Source: Siphonodentalium dalli
Taxonomy: Eukaryota; Mollusca; Scaphopoda; Gadilida; Siphonodentaliidae
Assembly (NCBI GenBank): GCA_032622095.1
Contig: CP136066.1
Location: 147,653,559 to 147,717,558, forward strand
DNA: 64,000 nt
Direction of reading: 5' to 3'
This document shows positions 11,063-24,544 of the stretch, piece by piece. Both the position numbers and the translations under genes were made by a program. Numbering within the stretch: the first letter of the stretch is position 1; every line of letters starts with the position of its first letter. The notes beneath the pieces were generated by a model, which was not told the origin of the DNA, did not search any database, and saw only the letters and a list, made by a program, of their open reading frames with translations.

Positions 11063-13500
11063 TTCCGTCCTGCAATTCTAGAATATCTATCTACAGCTAC
11101 GGTTGCGGCAGCTTCTCAAGCGAAAACTTCACCAACCCCGTTGCAGCTGACGTTTCGTGATACCCTTGACCTTCACCGTAATCTTCAAAGTTGACCTAAA
11201 TTTCAAGAACGAAACCTCGTTTTCATTTTCAAGGCTATGAACGCGTCTTGATGTCCTACGAAAGCGTCTTGGTTTTTGCCGAAACGAAATGAACTAAGTC
11301 CCGGAAATATTCACCATTGTCCAAGCTAATAGAGACCTTTCGCAAAATCACTATTACAATTAGGGATAGGATATATTGCCCTAGTAAAGTGGACACCATC
11401 ACAATTTACATACGATGATTATTTGGTGAGACTGCACATATGCCCACTATATTTAGACCGTGAGCTACCATATGACCACCCTAGCCCCCCCCCATATGCG
11501 GATTTTTTCCGATTATGTTTTTTCCGATAGAGGGGTGTATTTCAAACATTTTTCTGCTTGTTTGCCACTCGGGCGTGGGTTTTTTTTTCATTTTATAGCG
11601 ATTTTCAACAAACTACTGTGATTCTTTTGCGATAAAATGCTTATTGGGGGTAGGGGAAAATTATCTCAAAATTAATACTAAAACTATATGTATCTTTTCA
11701 AACTCAGTTTTATTCGAACTGCATATAATAAGTGTCTACGTCGATAGCGTTACATGGGCACCTGACTCGATATTTTTCTTAAAGTGACAGGGATTATATT
11801 ATGTTTTATTTATTTTGAAGATATATCTGAAAAAGTACAGCATGTGAACTTACGCATGAATACTGTAATTAGACTATGAACATTACCGATGTTTTCATGA
11901 TTTTTCCACGAGAACATAGGCCAGGGCAGATTGTTCGAGGTCATTGAATCCAAGATGGCGGCCAAAATCGATTATCTGACTTGGCAAATTTTAATTCGCA
12001 ATCACTCAGGGAGTTTATGAGGTATTAAGTCGTACGATATGCCGTTCTATTTATAATTGAGTACTTCTTATTTATATGTATGAATAAATTTCATTTATCT
12101 GACTTATTTTTCATCTATCTAAATTTCATTTATTCAAAATGGCCACCAGAAGTGGAAAATATGACGTTTTTTCACTAATATCTTCTATATCAGTTTCTAC
12201 TCTTTGGAACTGATTGAGGATTGTGACCTTATTTTTATATTTTTATATTAAGTTATCAGTGGGGTAATGAAAAAAGCAATTATTGGGTTCCTAGCCCCTT
12301 CCGATCCCTAAAAATTTTGATTTTACAGAACGTGGTATAAAATTTCACCAAAATAATCACAATTGGGTTTCTAGACATATTTCAACAAGAAATGAGCAGA
12401 ACTGTGGAATATAAGTGAGGCATACCATTACCCATCGATATTCCAACTCATAGGAACAAAAGTTGTTACTTTGCTCAAAATTGCCATAAAAATGGCCGCC
12501 AAAATATGGGCCCCAGTGTGCCCTGCAATCTCTTACAAGTTGTGTTTGATGAATACAATAGCATATTCTACCTTCCATACATTGAAAACTAATATGCTTG
12601 ATGCACTTTGGTGACATTACTGGGGAATATTGGATTTTACTCTCACAAACATGACATAAATATCGGCAAAAAATCTCTTCTCAGGTTTGAACCATTTTTT
12701 CAAGTAAAATGTAACTAACTTAGTTTCGAAAGGTGTTTATTGTTTTGATCTATCTTAAATATGTCACAATTAGGTGTTTAATGACCAAATTAATCAAGAT
12801 GGCTTCCAAAATGGCAAATAAATTTGGTAAAAAGTTAATTTTCACATATATCCGGAACATAATGCTCTGATGTTCTGAAAAGGTAGCAAAGTGTGACTCA
12901 CTTGGTTATTAGACATGTTAGTTAATCGACTGACAACGAAATATTATATTTTGGTTGTCACAGTACATTATGAGTCATGAACAATTAATTTTAAAGTATG
13001 CAGTGTGGAATTGTGCCGAAAACGTCTTTTGTGATTCTGGCCATGTTTTTGAAAAGAAATTGGCAGAACTTTGAAACGAACTGAGAGGGACCATAATATG
13101 TGGCTACTCTAGCTCATTAGCATAAAAAGTTATCAACTATTGTCAGGAAAGTCGTTTAGCATTTCCGCCATTGTGTATAAACGCCAACAAGGAGGAGGAC
13201 CATGTGACGTGACCTCTCTATTGATTAACATATCATTGAGTTATTGCTGAAAGCGACAGGCACACAATATACACATGTACAACCCACCAGTAACATACAG
13301 TCACTCCATATATAAATAAACACTACACAGCTGACAATATAGTCGCTCGCTGTTTACACATACACCTCACCCATCACCGTTGAGCAATATTTTTGAAAAC
13401 CCATGCACATCACCATGCACCTATCAGTAACAATACAGGTACACCAGGTATACGTCACACACTTGACCCATGACCATATCGTCACAATGTGTATACATAT
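11063..13500. other. Region upstream of glycogen phosphorylase, no gene found
   Basis: This should hold the phosphorylase 5'UTR and promoter (minus strand), but I see no TATA box or initiator I can defend. From 11930 to 12830 the words 'CAAGATGGC', 'AAAATGGCC' and relatives recur, suggesting an old dispersed repeat. No open frame looks coding. Confidence 0.45.
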
Positions 13501-13891
13501 TCACCACATTCATGATCAGGTCAGGTGGGTAACGATTTGACCCGTCCAAAACCCTGCCCGGACAAAAGTACCCGACAAAAGTACCCGTCGAAATCCATCC
13601 GGTTTTACCCGATTTGACATTGAATTGATCATTTTGAAGGTCGAGGTCAGGTCGGGGTCACGACTCGACCCGTCCAAAACACTCAGTGGACAAAAGTAAC
13701 CCTATGTATCAACTTTCGTGGAAATCCCGTCAAAATTCGCGATTTGACCTTGAAATGACCCGGTCATTTCAAGGTCAAGGTCACGTCGCACGGGCAAATT
13801 AATAGGCCTATGTTAATCCCCGGCCGAAAATACCCCCACATACCAAGTTTCATCGAGATCGGCTCGGCCGTTTTCGAGTCCATCGATTACA

Positions 13892-13933
<42 letters not shown>

Positions 13934-13952
13934 TATCTTCCAAAATATATAA
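13500..13952 (+). repeat. 'GACCTTGAA/AAGGTCAAGGTCA' compound repeat with (AC)n tail
   Basis: Repeats of 'GATTTGACCTTGAA', 'AAGGTCAAGGTCACG', 'TACCAAGTTTCATCG' and 'TCGGCCGTTTTCGAGTCCAT' end in a (CA)n run (13891-13929). It is the same family as the interior of the following 2392-bp units and, in reverse, 58190-58535. Confidence 0.75.
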
Positions 13953-16348
13953 TAGACTAGCCGATGGGCCCGACGTTGTCCGGGCTATATAAAAACAAAA
14001 TTTCAAGTATATAGCCCCACCCGTTTCCGAGATCTGGTCTGCGCATGCGCGAAGCTGGCGTCTCACGGGCTCGGTGACCCGATAAAATTCGTATCCGGGG
14101 CAAGATACATTCACATAGCAAATTTCAAGTCGATAGCTCCACCCGTTTCCGAGATCTCGTCTGCGCATGCGCTGCACGGGCTCGCCAATACGACAACGTC
14201 CACCGCCTGGTCAAACTACACACACGTACCAAGTTTCGTCCCGATCGGTCGAGAATCGTAGATTTGTATCAATGACAGACAAACATACAAACATACAAAC
14301 AAACAGAGGTCTTCAAAATATATATGAGACTAGAAGGTGACCCGACTTCGTCCGGGCTTTGACCTTGAATTGTCTATTTTGAAGGCCAAGGTCAAGTGGG
14401 GTCACGATTTGACCCGTCCAAAACACTGCCCGAACAAAAGTACCCGTCTAAATCCATCCGGTTTCACCCGATTTGACCTTGAATTGATCATTTTGAAGGT
14501 CAAGGTCACGATTTGACCCGTCCAAAACACCCAGTGGACAAAAGTAACCCTATGTATAAAATTTCGTCGAAATACCATCAAAATTGGCGATTTGACCTTG
14601 AATTGACCCTATTTCAAGGTCAAGGTCACGTTGCACAGGCAAATTAATATGCTTATGAGACTCCCCACACGAAAGTACCCCCACATACCAAGTTTCATCG
14701 AAATCCCGTGATATTCGGGCGTTTGAGCTTGAAATAACCCGATTTCAATGCCAAGGTCACGTCGCACGGGCAAATTAATATGCTTATGAAACTCCCCATA
14801 CGAAAGTACCCCCACATACCAAGTTTCATCGAAATCCCGTGATATTCGGGCGTTTGACCTTGAAATTACCCGATTTCAAGGTCAAGGTCACGTCGCACGG
14901 GTAAATTAATAGGCCCATGTCACTCCCCAGCCGAAAATACCCACACATACCAAGTTTAATCGAAATCGGCTCGGCCGTTTTTGAGTCCATCGATTACAGA
15001 CAGACACACACACACACACACACCCTGATCTTCCGAAATATATAATAGACTAGAAGGTGACCCGACTTCGTCCGGGCTATTCAAAAACCAAATTTCAAGT
15101 CGATTGCTCCACCCGTTTCCGAGATCTGGTCTGCGCATGCGCGAAGCTGGCGTCGCACGGACTCGGCGACCCGATAAAATTCGTATCCGGGGCAAGATAC
15201 ATTCACATACCAAATTTCAAGTCGATAGCTCCACCCGTTTCCGAGATATATAGCCCAATGTCATTTGCGGATACCTCGGCCGGTGATGAGTTAACGCGAC
15301 ATCGGCCTTTCAAGAGTGATCACGTCACGATATGTTGATGGCGTAATATATTTACGCAATGATTTTCGACGAGCGAAGCATGGTCCTGCGTTCTTCCCGA
15401 TAATTAAGGTAGAAACTTTAAACGTACACAGGCGTGTGATACATCATTGGCAATTTATTATTCGCGCTATATCGAATCGATTTGTGAGCACCGAACTGAA
15501 ATATATTAGCGCAAAACGGCGTAAAAACAGATTTGACCTCGGCACGTGAAAAGTTGACCTCGGATCTGAAAATCAATAGGCCTATGTTACTCCTGACCCG
15601 AAAATACCCCCACATACCAAGTTTCATCGAAATCGGGTCGGCCGTTTTCGAGTTCATCGATTACACACAGACAGATACACACACACACACACAGATCTTT
15701 CAAAATATATAATAGACTAGCCGATGAGCCCGACGTTGTCCGGGCTATTCAAAAACCAAATTTCAAGTCGATAGCTCTACCCGTTTCCGAGATCTGGTCT
15801 GCGCATGCGCGAAGCTGGCGTCGCACGGGCTTGGCGACCCGATAAAATTCGTATCCGTGGCAAGATACATTCACATAGCAAATTTCAAGTCGATAGCTCT
15901 ACCCGTTTCCGAGATCTCGTCTGCGCATGCGCGAAGCTGGTGTCGCACGGGCTCGGTGACCCGATAAAATTCGTATCCGGGGTAAGATACATTCACATAG
16001 CAAATTTCAAGTCGATAGCTCCACCCGTTTCCGACATCTCGTCTGCGCATGCGCGAAGCTGGTGTCGCACGGGCTCGGCGACCCGATAAAATTCGTATCC
16101 GGGGCAAGATACATTCACATAGCAAATTTCAAGTCGATAGCTCCACCCGTTTCCGAGATCTCGTCTGCGCATGCGCGAAGCGGGCGCCGCACGGGCTCGC
16201 CAATACGACAACGTTCACCGCCTGGTCAAACTACACACACGTACCAAGTTTCGTCCCGATCGGTCGAGAATCGTAGATTTGTATTAATGACAGACAGACA
16301 GACAGACAGACAAACATACAGACAGAGGTCTTCAAAATATATATGAGA
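13953..16348 (+). repeat. 2392-bp unit, first tandem copy
   Basis: Every 20-base word I compared here recurs 2392 bases later. The unit is itself built of 'CCCGAC-TTCGTCCGGGC' heads, AAGGTCAAGGTCA tracts, CA/GACA microsatellites and GCGCATGCGC-bearing blocks. From 15790 to 16200 there are four copies of a 122-bp block (GCGCATGCGC at 15801, 15923, 16045, 16167). The only base difference noticed between units is T at 15983 against C at 18375. Short open frames inside it are by-products of the repeat and not genes. Confidence 0.9.
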
Positions 16349-18740
16349 CTAGCCGATGGGCCCGACGTTGTCCGGGCTATATAAAAACAAAATTTCAAGT
16401 ATATAGCCCCACCCGTTTCCGAGATCTGGTCTGCGCATGCGCGAAGCTGGCGTCTCACGGGCTCGGTGACCCGATAAAATTCGTATCCGGGGCAAGATAC
16501 ATTCACATAGCAAATTTCAAGTCGATAGCTCCACCCGTTTCCGAGATCTCGTCTGCGCATGCGCTGCACGGGCTCGCCAATACGACAACGTCCACCGCCT
16601 GGTCAAACTACACACACGTACCAAGTTTCGTCCCGATCGGTCGAGAATCGTAGATTTGTATCAATGACAGACAAACATACAAACATACAAACAAACAGAG
16701 GTCTTCAAAATATATATGAGACTAGAAGGTGACCCGACTTCGTCCGGGCTTTGACCTTGAATTGTCTATTTTGAAGGCCAAGGTCAAGTGGGGTCACGAT
16801 TTGACCCGTCCAAAACACTGCCCGAACAAAAGTACCCGTCTAAATCCATCCGGTTTCACCCGATTTGACCTTGAATTGATCATTTTGAAGGTCAAGGTCA
16901 CGATTTGACCCGTCCAAAACACCCAGTGGACAAAAGTAACCCTATGTATAAAATTTCGTCGAAATACCATCAAAATTGGCGATTTGACCTTGAATTGACC
17001 CTATTTCAAGGTCAAGGTCACGTTGCACAGGCAAATTAATATGCTTATGAGACTCCCCACACGAAAGTACCCCCACATACCAAGTTTCATCGAAATCCCG
17101 TGATATTCGGGCGTTTGAGCTTGAAATAACCCGATTTCAATGCCAAGGTCACGTCGCACGGGCAAATTAATATGCTTATGAAACTCCCCATACGAAAGTA
17201 CCCCCACATACCAAGTTTCATCGAAATCCCGTGATATTCGGGCGTTTGACCTTGAAATTACCCGATTTCAAGGTCAAGGTCACGTCGCACGGGTAAATTA
17301 ATAGGCCCATGTCACTCCCCAGCCGAAAATACCCACACATACCAAGTTTAATCGAAATCGGCTCGGCCGTTTTTGAGTCCATCGATTACAGACAGACACA
17401 CACACACACACACACCCTGATCTTCCGAAATATATAATAGACTAGAAGGTGACCCGACTTCGTCCGGGCTATTCAAAAACCAAATTTCAAGTCGATTGCT
17501 CCACCCGTTTCCGAGATCTGGTCTGCGCATGCGCGAAGCTGGCGTCGCACGGACTCGGCGACCCGATAAAATTCGTATCCGGGGCAAGATACATTCACAT
17601 ACCAAATTTCAAGTCGATAGCTCCACCCGTTTCCGAGATATATAGCCCAATGTCATTTGCGGATACCTCGGCCGGTGATGAGTTAACGCGACATCGGCCT
17701 TTCAAGAGTGATCACGTCACGATATGTTGATGGCGTAATATATTTACGCAATGATTTTCGACGAGCGAAGCATGGTCCTGCGTTCTTCCCGATAATTAAG
17801 GTAGAAACTTTAAACGTACACAGGCGTGTGATACATCATTGGCAATTTATTATTCGCGCTATATCGAATCGATTTGTGAGCACCGAACTGAAATATATTA
17901 GCGCAAAACGGCGTAAAAACAGATTTGACCTCGGCACGTGAAAAGTTGACCTCGGATCTGAAAATCAATAGGCCTATGTTACTCCTGACCCGAAAATACC
18001 CCCACATACCAAGTTTCATCGAAATCGGGTCGGCCGTTTTCGAGTTCATCGATTACACACAGACAGATACACACACACACACACAGATCTTTCAAAATAT
18101 ATAATAGACTAGCCGATGAGCCCGACGTTGTCCGGGCTATTCAAAAACCAAATTTCAAGTCGATAGCTCTACCCGTTTCCGAGATCTGGTCTGCGCATGC
18201 GCGAAGCTGGCGTCGCACGGGCTTGGCGACCCGATAAAATTCGTATCCGTGGCAAGATACATTCACATAGCAAATTTCAAGTCGATAGCTCTACCCGTTT
18301 CCGAGATCTCGTCTGCGCATGCGCGAAGCTGGTGTCGCACGGGCTCGGTGACCCGATAAAATTCGTATCCGGGGCAAGATACATTCACATAGCAAATTTC
18401 AAGTCGATAGCTCCACCCGTTTCCGACATCTCGTCTGCGCATGCGCGAAGCTGGTGTCGCACGGGCTCGGCGACCCGATAAAATTCGTATCCGGGGCAAG
18501 ATACATTCACATAGCAAATTTCAAGTCGATAGCTCCACCCGTTTCCGAGATCTCGTCTGCGCATGCGCGAAGCGGGCGCCGCACGGGCTCGCCAATACGA
18601 CAACGTTCACCGCCTGGTCAAACTACACACACGTACCAAGTTTCGTCCCGATCGGTCGAGAATCGTAGATTTGTATTAATGACAGACAGACAGACAGACA
18701 GACAAACATACAGACAGAGGTCTTCAAAATATATATGAGA
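16349..18740 (+). repeat. 2392-bp unit, second tandem copy
   Basis: Repeats 13953-16348 almost exactly, then breaks off at GAGATGACCACG where the first copy reads GAGACTAG and enters this one. Near-identity over 2.4 kb means either a very recent duplication or an assembly artefact. Confidence 0.9.
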
Positions 18741-18927
18741 TGACCACGATCGGTGGTCTGAGAGTGAGGAGTTATAGGAAACTGCCCGTACAATCGAAAA
18801 AACACACGCGGTTGGTGTGTATTAAACGTAATTAGTTGGACTATATAAGTTTCCATTGAAAATGCATTGAGTGATCGCTGTCTTGAACATATGACAACAA
18901 GTATACAGTTTTCAGCTAAAACATCAA

Positions 18928-19158
18928 ATAAACTATTGGATCGATAGCATTGAGTGATTTGAAAAATAACCTAGCAAAATGCTACTTATCTGAGATGACC
19001 TATTTTCTCGATCTGAAACGAACCGTGACATTGGCGAATGCGCGCCGTGTCCAAAACCGAATGCGAACCAGTTCTCACGGGGCAGCTGAGACCCCGTGGT
19101 TTTGCTCATTTACGGTAGAATCACCCGTTCGCGATAATCTGCTGAACTGCAGCCATCG
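18928..19158 (+). repeat. Left direct repeat flanking the TAA transposon
   Basis: Runs from ATAAACTATTGGATCGATAG to CTGCAGCCATCG and is nearly the same as 20886-21150. It lacks a 34-base piece present in the right copy (after 'CCTAGCA'), with GCA at both sides of the gap, as expected for a microhomology deletion. Confidence 0.85.
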
Positions 19159-19166
19159 TAGGGTAA

Positions 19167-20886
19167 TGTGGGGCATAATGAGACACAAAAGCATATCAGA
19201 CCCCACCATGTCACTAAAAACGATGGAAGGGCACAAATTATTAAACTAAAAGTTAGATAAATATTTCTAGTATACATGTTATTAGTAATATTACTCACAC
19301 TTGCCTGGGAAGCACCAATTTCTGAACACCATTACTCCCCGTCGACCTACCCAATCCGTCGCATTATGTCCCATACACGGGGTACAATGAGACACATTTG
19401 ACATTACAACATCAGCATATATACCGAACTTAATAAATACAAGACGGTCTGCAGTTTGATAACTTTCCCGCGTTTTCTTGTATTAGCGGGAAAGTATTGT
19501 ATTCACAGCTCGATGAATAATGTATGTTATGAGTAGGCGGAGTTTTCATTAAGCCAGCAGCCAATGAAAAGTTGTTATTGGAGAATTGATTTCGGCGGGA
19601 AATCAGTGGAGTGTAGTCACTTCTAGTCCTAACTTTGTTGGTTCAGCACACAAATTTTTATTTAATTAACTTAATTAAAGTGTGTGATATTGCTCAATTT
19701 GGAGATAGTGAGTTTGAAAAAATTTGTTTTCAAACTTTGAAAATATTTGATTTTGTTTGAGAATTTTCATTGATCTCATTTTAAGATAGACAGACATGTC
19801 ACTGTTATACAAAATAGTTTAAAGTTCTTATCTTATGATATTCATGTGTTCCTACATAAATATGGAACGTGTAGAGTAAGAAATTTTTCTGTGTAAAATT
19901 TCATTGAGAGTGTATTTCCGACACTAGAAGCTGTGTCCATGCAGAGTGTTCGGATAACAGGTTTCCATCATGGTTTTCACTAAAAGGTTTTTTTTGGGTG
20001 GTTGTTCCTGGACCTCTGCACAGCATTGACCAGTAGAGCAGGGTGTATAATGAATGCATGTATATGTACATGTCTTCGGAACAATAAACGCTGACCGACG
20101 ATGGCCTGGCTCGATTGCTTTAGTAGTTTGTTATCATTATGGTAGAATTGGGAATACCTTTTCTTTTGTGGATTGAAAGAATGTATAAGCGTTATTTAAA
20201 GTCATAGCAGCAGACCAATGAGACATTTTATTGATTTCTATGGCGGGTAAAAATAGCACCATAATGTTTGATTTCATGAAAATGGCCGGGGCAGGGTTAA
20301 CAATAATTATTTATATTTATCATGTTTTAATGTTTGGGAATGATCGAATATGTTCTTTTATTTCTTTTCTTTTGAACTAAGGTTACGATAAGATTTATTT
20401 TTCCAGGTTTGATTTGCGATATGCCTAATCCGAATTTTTTCTCGTACTGGTTGTACCCGAGTGTCGCATTATGCCCCATAATCAGACAACCTAACCTGCC
20501 TCTCCCCCAATATGAGTGAATGTGAATAACCGGTGAAAATAGAACTGATCAAATTACTATAGAACTCGTCTTACTTTACCAAAATACGCATGTAGCTTTG
20601 GTGGTAGTGGTAAGATGTTCTCGTTTTAACATGTACAAGACCTACCGGAAGTTAAAAACCATTCAAAAAGGGGGTCACCACACGTGGTTACCCCTACGCC
20701 GGCGTTTCGCATGTGAAATTAAACAGTCATAATGATGTCGGTCCAATTGGGATGTCCACTTCTATGATTGGTCTTACTAAAATAATAAATGTGCGATTCA
20801 ACTTCAGTCATGGAAAAATCATATGGCCTGATAACGACCGTCTGTCGCATTATGTCCCGCGTCGGCGTCGCATATTATGCCCCACA
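19167..20886. mobile_element. DNA transposon with TGTGGGGCATAATG ends and TAA duplication
   Basis: About 1720 bp. The left end reads TGTGGGGCATAATG and the right end CATATTATGCCCCACA. TAA flanks both ends (19164-19166, 20887-20889). A TWA duplication is characteristic of PIF/Harbinger elements, which is the most likely class. Further copies of the 'CGCATTATGTCCC' word lie inside near both ends. No transposase frame was found, so it is probably non-autonomous. Confidence 0.7.
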
Positions 20887-21150
20887 TAAACTATTGGATC
20901 GATAGCATTGAGTGATTTGAAAAATAACCTAGCATCAAATGTAGATTAATTTCACCTTCATCTGTGCAAAATGCTACTTATCTGAGATGACCTATTTTCT
21001 CGATCTGAAACGAACAGTGACATTGGCGAATGCGCGCCGTGCCCAAAACCGAATGCGAACCAGTTCTCACTGGGCAACTGAGACTCCGTGGTTTTGCTCA
21101 TTTACGGTAGAATCACCCGTTCGCGATAATTTGCTGAACTGCAGCCACCG
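20886..21150 (+). repeat. Right direct repeat flanking the TAA transposon
   Basis: Near-copy of 18928-19158 with 34 extra bases near 20935-20970. It begins immediately at the end of the transposon. Confidence 0.85.
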
Positions 21151-21780
21151 AACGGGATTTTGAAATGCTGAACGGGCATGGCGGGCGGTCAAAATGTGTC
21201 CCCTTCCTGTGTTGGCATATATAAAAATGTGTCCCCTTCCTGTGTTGGCATATATATAACACTTATATAATGTGTCATTTACACAACCTACGAACGACTA
21301 TCGTCGTTATATTTGAGTTAAACTGAAATCGGGAAATCTGCTGGTCAGCAATTTAGGTGGTAACCTGCTGATCAGCAGCTGATTCGGCGTTTTAGGTACA
21401 CCCTGTACATTCCAGTTTTTAATTTCCCATGAGGCACCAAGACGCTATTTATTGGCCACCAGATGGCGCGAATTACTTTGAAAGTGAAACTGGAAGTCGC
21501 ACACGTTGTTGACATCAATTCAATGACAGCCGTCGAAAACATTGCTTAATTATTAAGGTCCGCCTTTGTTGCACATTTCTATATATATATATATGTCCAT
21601 TCATGCTTCATCGCAATCGTAATTGTCACCCCTTTTTCGCTCAACGCTACAGCCAACGCTGACAGTGACAGATTAACAATATGAGTCTTATGACATTGTG
21701 ATTGTCACATTATAATTATTATTCTTACATCATACATTACATGTACGTCATTTATCATCAGTCACGGTTATGATTTAGAC
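21151..21780. other. No gene; one short tandem duplication
   Basis: Around 21193-21256 an 'AAAATGTGTCCCCTTCCTGT' unit of about 33 bp occurs twice. A short AT run lies near 21581-21596. Nothing else is recognised. Confidence 0.45.
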
Positions 21781-21784
21781 TTTT

Positions 21785-21920
21785 GAGCAGAGGCTCAGTT
21801 CAGAAATGAATAAACTGAAATTATGGTTGGTTGACAACAAATTGTCCTTACATTTAGGGAAAACAGAATCAATTCTGTTTGGGTCTGGAAAGAAACTTGT
21901 AAAACACTCTGAACTCCTTG
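21785..21920 (+). pseudogene. Short LINE fragment, same family as 6729-7948
   Basis: Plus-strand piece matching the RT stretch between motif C and the thumb; it reads [20 protein letters not shown] then [15 protein letters not shown], as in the 6729-7748 copy. It is only about 45 codons, cut at both ends. Confidence 0.85.
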
Positions 21921-22462
21921 GTGCAAGCCGTTAACAAATCCGCGTGAAGCTCTTATGTGATTATCTCACCAAATGACATACCTCCGTGGATAGTTTGTTC
22001 ACATGATTGCGATGTTGTCACAAATGAGGATATCGTGGGTTGTTCATAAGCCATGGTTAACCACATGATTGACTACCGTAGCTACGATCTTTCCATCTAC
22101 GATTTTTACATAGCGGTGCACACGAATGCGAGTCCGTCGCAAATGGAGGTAACCATGGATACGCCAAAATTTTGCATCTAAAATATCAAACAGTGCTTGA
22201 TAATATTTTATTTTACTCGCGATCTTGTCATGAGATTGCTTAGACCAACTACCAGTTACTACCCTCAATGGAAAAGTTCCAAACACTTTCCACTTATGAT
22301 TGAATCGCGGCTGTCTGAACGTTCACAAGTCTTCTCGGGTCACAACAGCTTAATTGGGATACATGTACATGTATCGGTTGGGTTGGTGCTGTTTTACGAG
22401 ATTTATATGTAAACAAAGAGAATTTCAATTTGTTGCACTAGTTATCAGAAAATGTATCATCA
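21921..22462. repeat. Mostly unrecognised; contains one arm of the 'CACAACAGCTT' inverted repeat
   Basis: At 22327-22395 the sequence resembles the left arm of the 39811-40854 element ('ACAAGTCTTCTCGGG', 'CACAACAGCTT', 'CGGTTGGGTTG'). An inverted partner is at about 27695-27770, on the other side of the AGCGTTT element. Confidence 0.5.
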
Positions 22463-23733
22463 CCCTTACCAAAACCGAACGCCATTATTTAGCGTTTGCT
22501 TAGCGATTACCCTTAGCGTTTTCTTAGCGTTTCCTTAGCGTTCAAATGCATAAAATAAACGCTAAGATGAATGGGGCAAACAAATGTTAAGCTTAGCGTT
22601 CAAACGCTATCTTAGCGTTTGGTTAGCGTTTGGTTAGCGTGTATATAGGGTGAAATATTTATGAGCTTAGCGTTCGAACGCTAAGCTTAGCGTTTGAATG
22701 CTTACCTCATTTGCATATTGTTGGTATGTTGGCAAATATACTGTTGCAATTCCTTAGCGTTTCCTTATTCCTTAGCGTTTCCTTAGTGTTTTCTTAGCGT
22801 TACCTTAGCGTTCAAATATAATCATTTAAACGCTAATATTAACCCTCAAGTTACTGAATTGTACAGTCTTCTGGTTATGACTTAAAAGGCTGCTTAGAAA
22901 TGCCTCGCCGTTGCTCACACATATTTAGAATATGCATTTTTTTAAATGTTACAGTACCTTACATTCTTTTCCTAAAGATTCACTAACTCATTCACTGATT
23001 GTTGACTCTCCCAAAATATTCCTTCCTCATGGTGGAATTATGAACTGTAGGCTACTCCCATTTCAGAATCAATAGAATTTATTCAAATATAATCAAATGA
23101 TCTTAGCCTGATTTTCCTCTCATCTTCATATGCTATAATTACTGGGTGAAGGACTGCAGTGTGAAATTCATCAAAACCTGGTGGTGACGTACGTGCTATA
23201 AAAGATTGAGTGAAACATATATACCAGGGTTTTGAAGTTTTTTAACTCTGTCTTTCACTCGGTCACAATAACATGTGAAGGCCAGAGCAAATTCAGGCTA
23301 TAACTAAACAGTAATTAATATATAACATTCTATCCTGATCGAGTTCTTTTCTTTACTTTGGTGATTCATTTCTGAAAACAATAAAAGAAAAAATTAAGAT
23401 TTCCAAGAATCATTGATGAAATTTCCTTCAATTTAACACAATTAAGCAACTTTACTCTGCTTTCTTTGTTTTATGCAAAATGGTCCCCCACAGTTGTATT
23501 TGACAAACTAATTTTCAAGGACATCCCTTGCGATCAGGCACAATCACCTGCAGGTCTTCTGATGGAGTTACTTTACACAAAATTATTTGTCTAGCTGTGC
23601 GGTCATAAACTTGGCATTAATATATACTTACACAATGTACCAAACAATGTTGCACATTCTTATGACACATGAAAAGGTATGATATCATACATGCTGGACA
23701 GTATGACATCCATATGAGACAAGAATAACTTAC

Positions 23734-23872
23734 CCTTCATTAGTCTTGACCTTATCATACGAAATCTTCTTCCGACTTCTTTCATTTGTACACTTTGAGC
23801 ATATTTTAGCATTAACGTCAGTCTCCTTCATGATGTCCCACATCTCTTTTTTGGAGACTGAAATTATGAATT
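23734..23872 (-). pseudogene. Possible exon inside the AGCGTTT element
   Basis: On the minus strand a TTTTCAG acceptor is followed by an open stretch reading KKEMWDIMKETDVNAKICSK then CTNERSRKKISYDKV, and a GTAAGT donor. The CSKC pair and basic run could belong to a transposon protein, but I recognise no family. Confidence 0.3.
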
Positions 23873-24544
23873 CTGAAAATTGAAGAATTAATATAATGAT
23901 AGCTATTTAAAGGCTTCGTACATGTATCACCTGATTATTGATCAATTTCATGATTGGCTTATTTATTACAACTCTAATGCATAGCATGACATATATATTT
24001 CCTGATTTGCAGTTTGGAAAGGGTGCAGTGCTGAAAGTTTGAATGGATGTTAATTAATGGATGAAATAGTTTGTATGTGGATATCCTTCTTCCCATGCTG
24101 GTATAATATGGTCATAGTAGTACCAAAGGACATTACAATCCAATAATTGGTACTGAAGCTATATATATATACATTCATACAATGCAGAATATCTGTACAG
24201 GCCGGGTTACAGGCTGAGCATATATATATCTGTTTCCTTGAAGTCAAACATAGGGCATATGTTCTTCTTATTAGGTGCACTACAGCCAACTTATAGAATA
24301 TATGTGTTTTATGTATATTGTCAAACCATGAAATATTATCTGCTGAGAAAATTTATAACTCATCAATTCTGCTGTTAAGTTAATTTTTTTGGTAATACCC
24401 AAAATTTAATATGGAGTTCATATTCATTATAAGTAGAAATCCCATTCAACAAAGCATATAAATGACAGATAAATGTTTAGCACAATGGAAATTCTATATT
24501 GAGGGGACCTGATAAGCTATTAATTGTACTGTATTTAAAGTATA

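Noticed and set aside
15790-16200. Regular 122-bp repeats that could be taken for a CRISPR-like array
   Set aside because: There are no short conserved repeats separated by unique spacers; the entire 122-bp block repeats, in an animal genome without any cas gene.
13887-18738. Many short open frames on both strands, present twice at the same offset
   Set aside because: They are translations of the tandem repeat, run across microsatellites and show no domain; they are repeated only because the DNA is.
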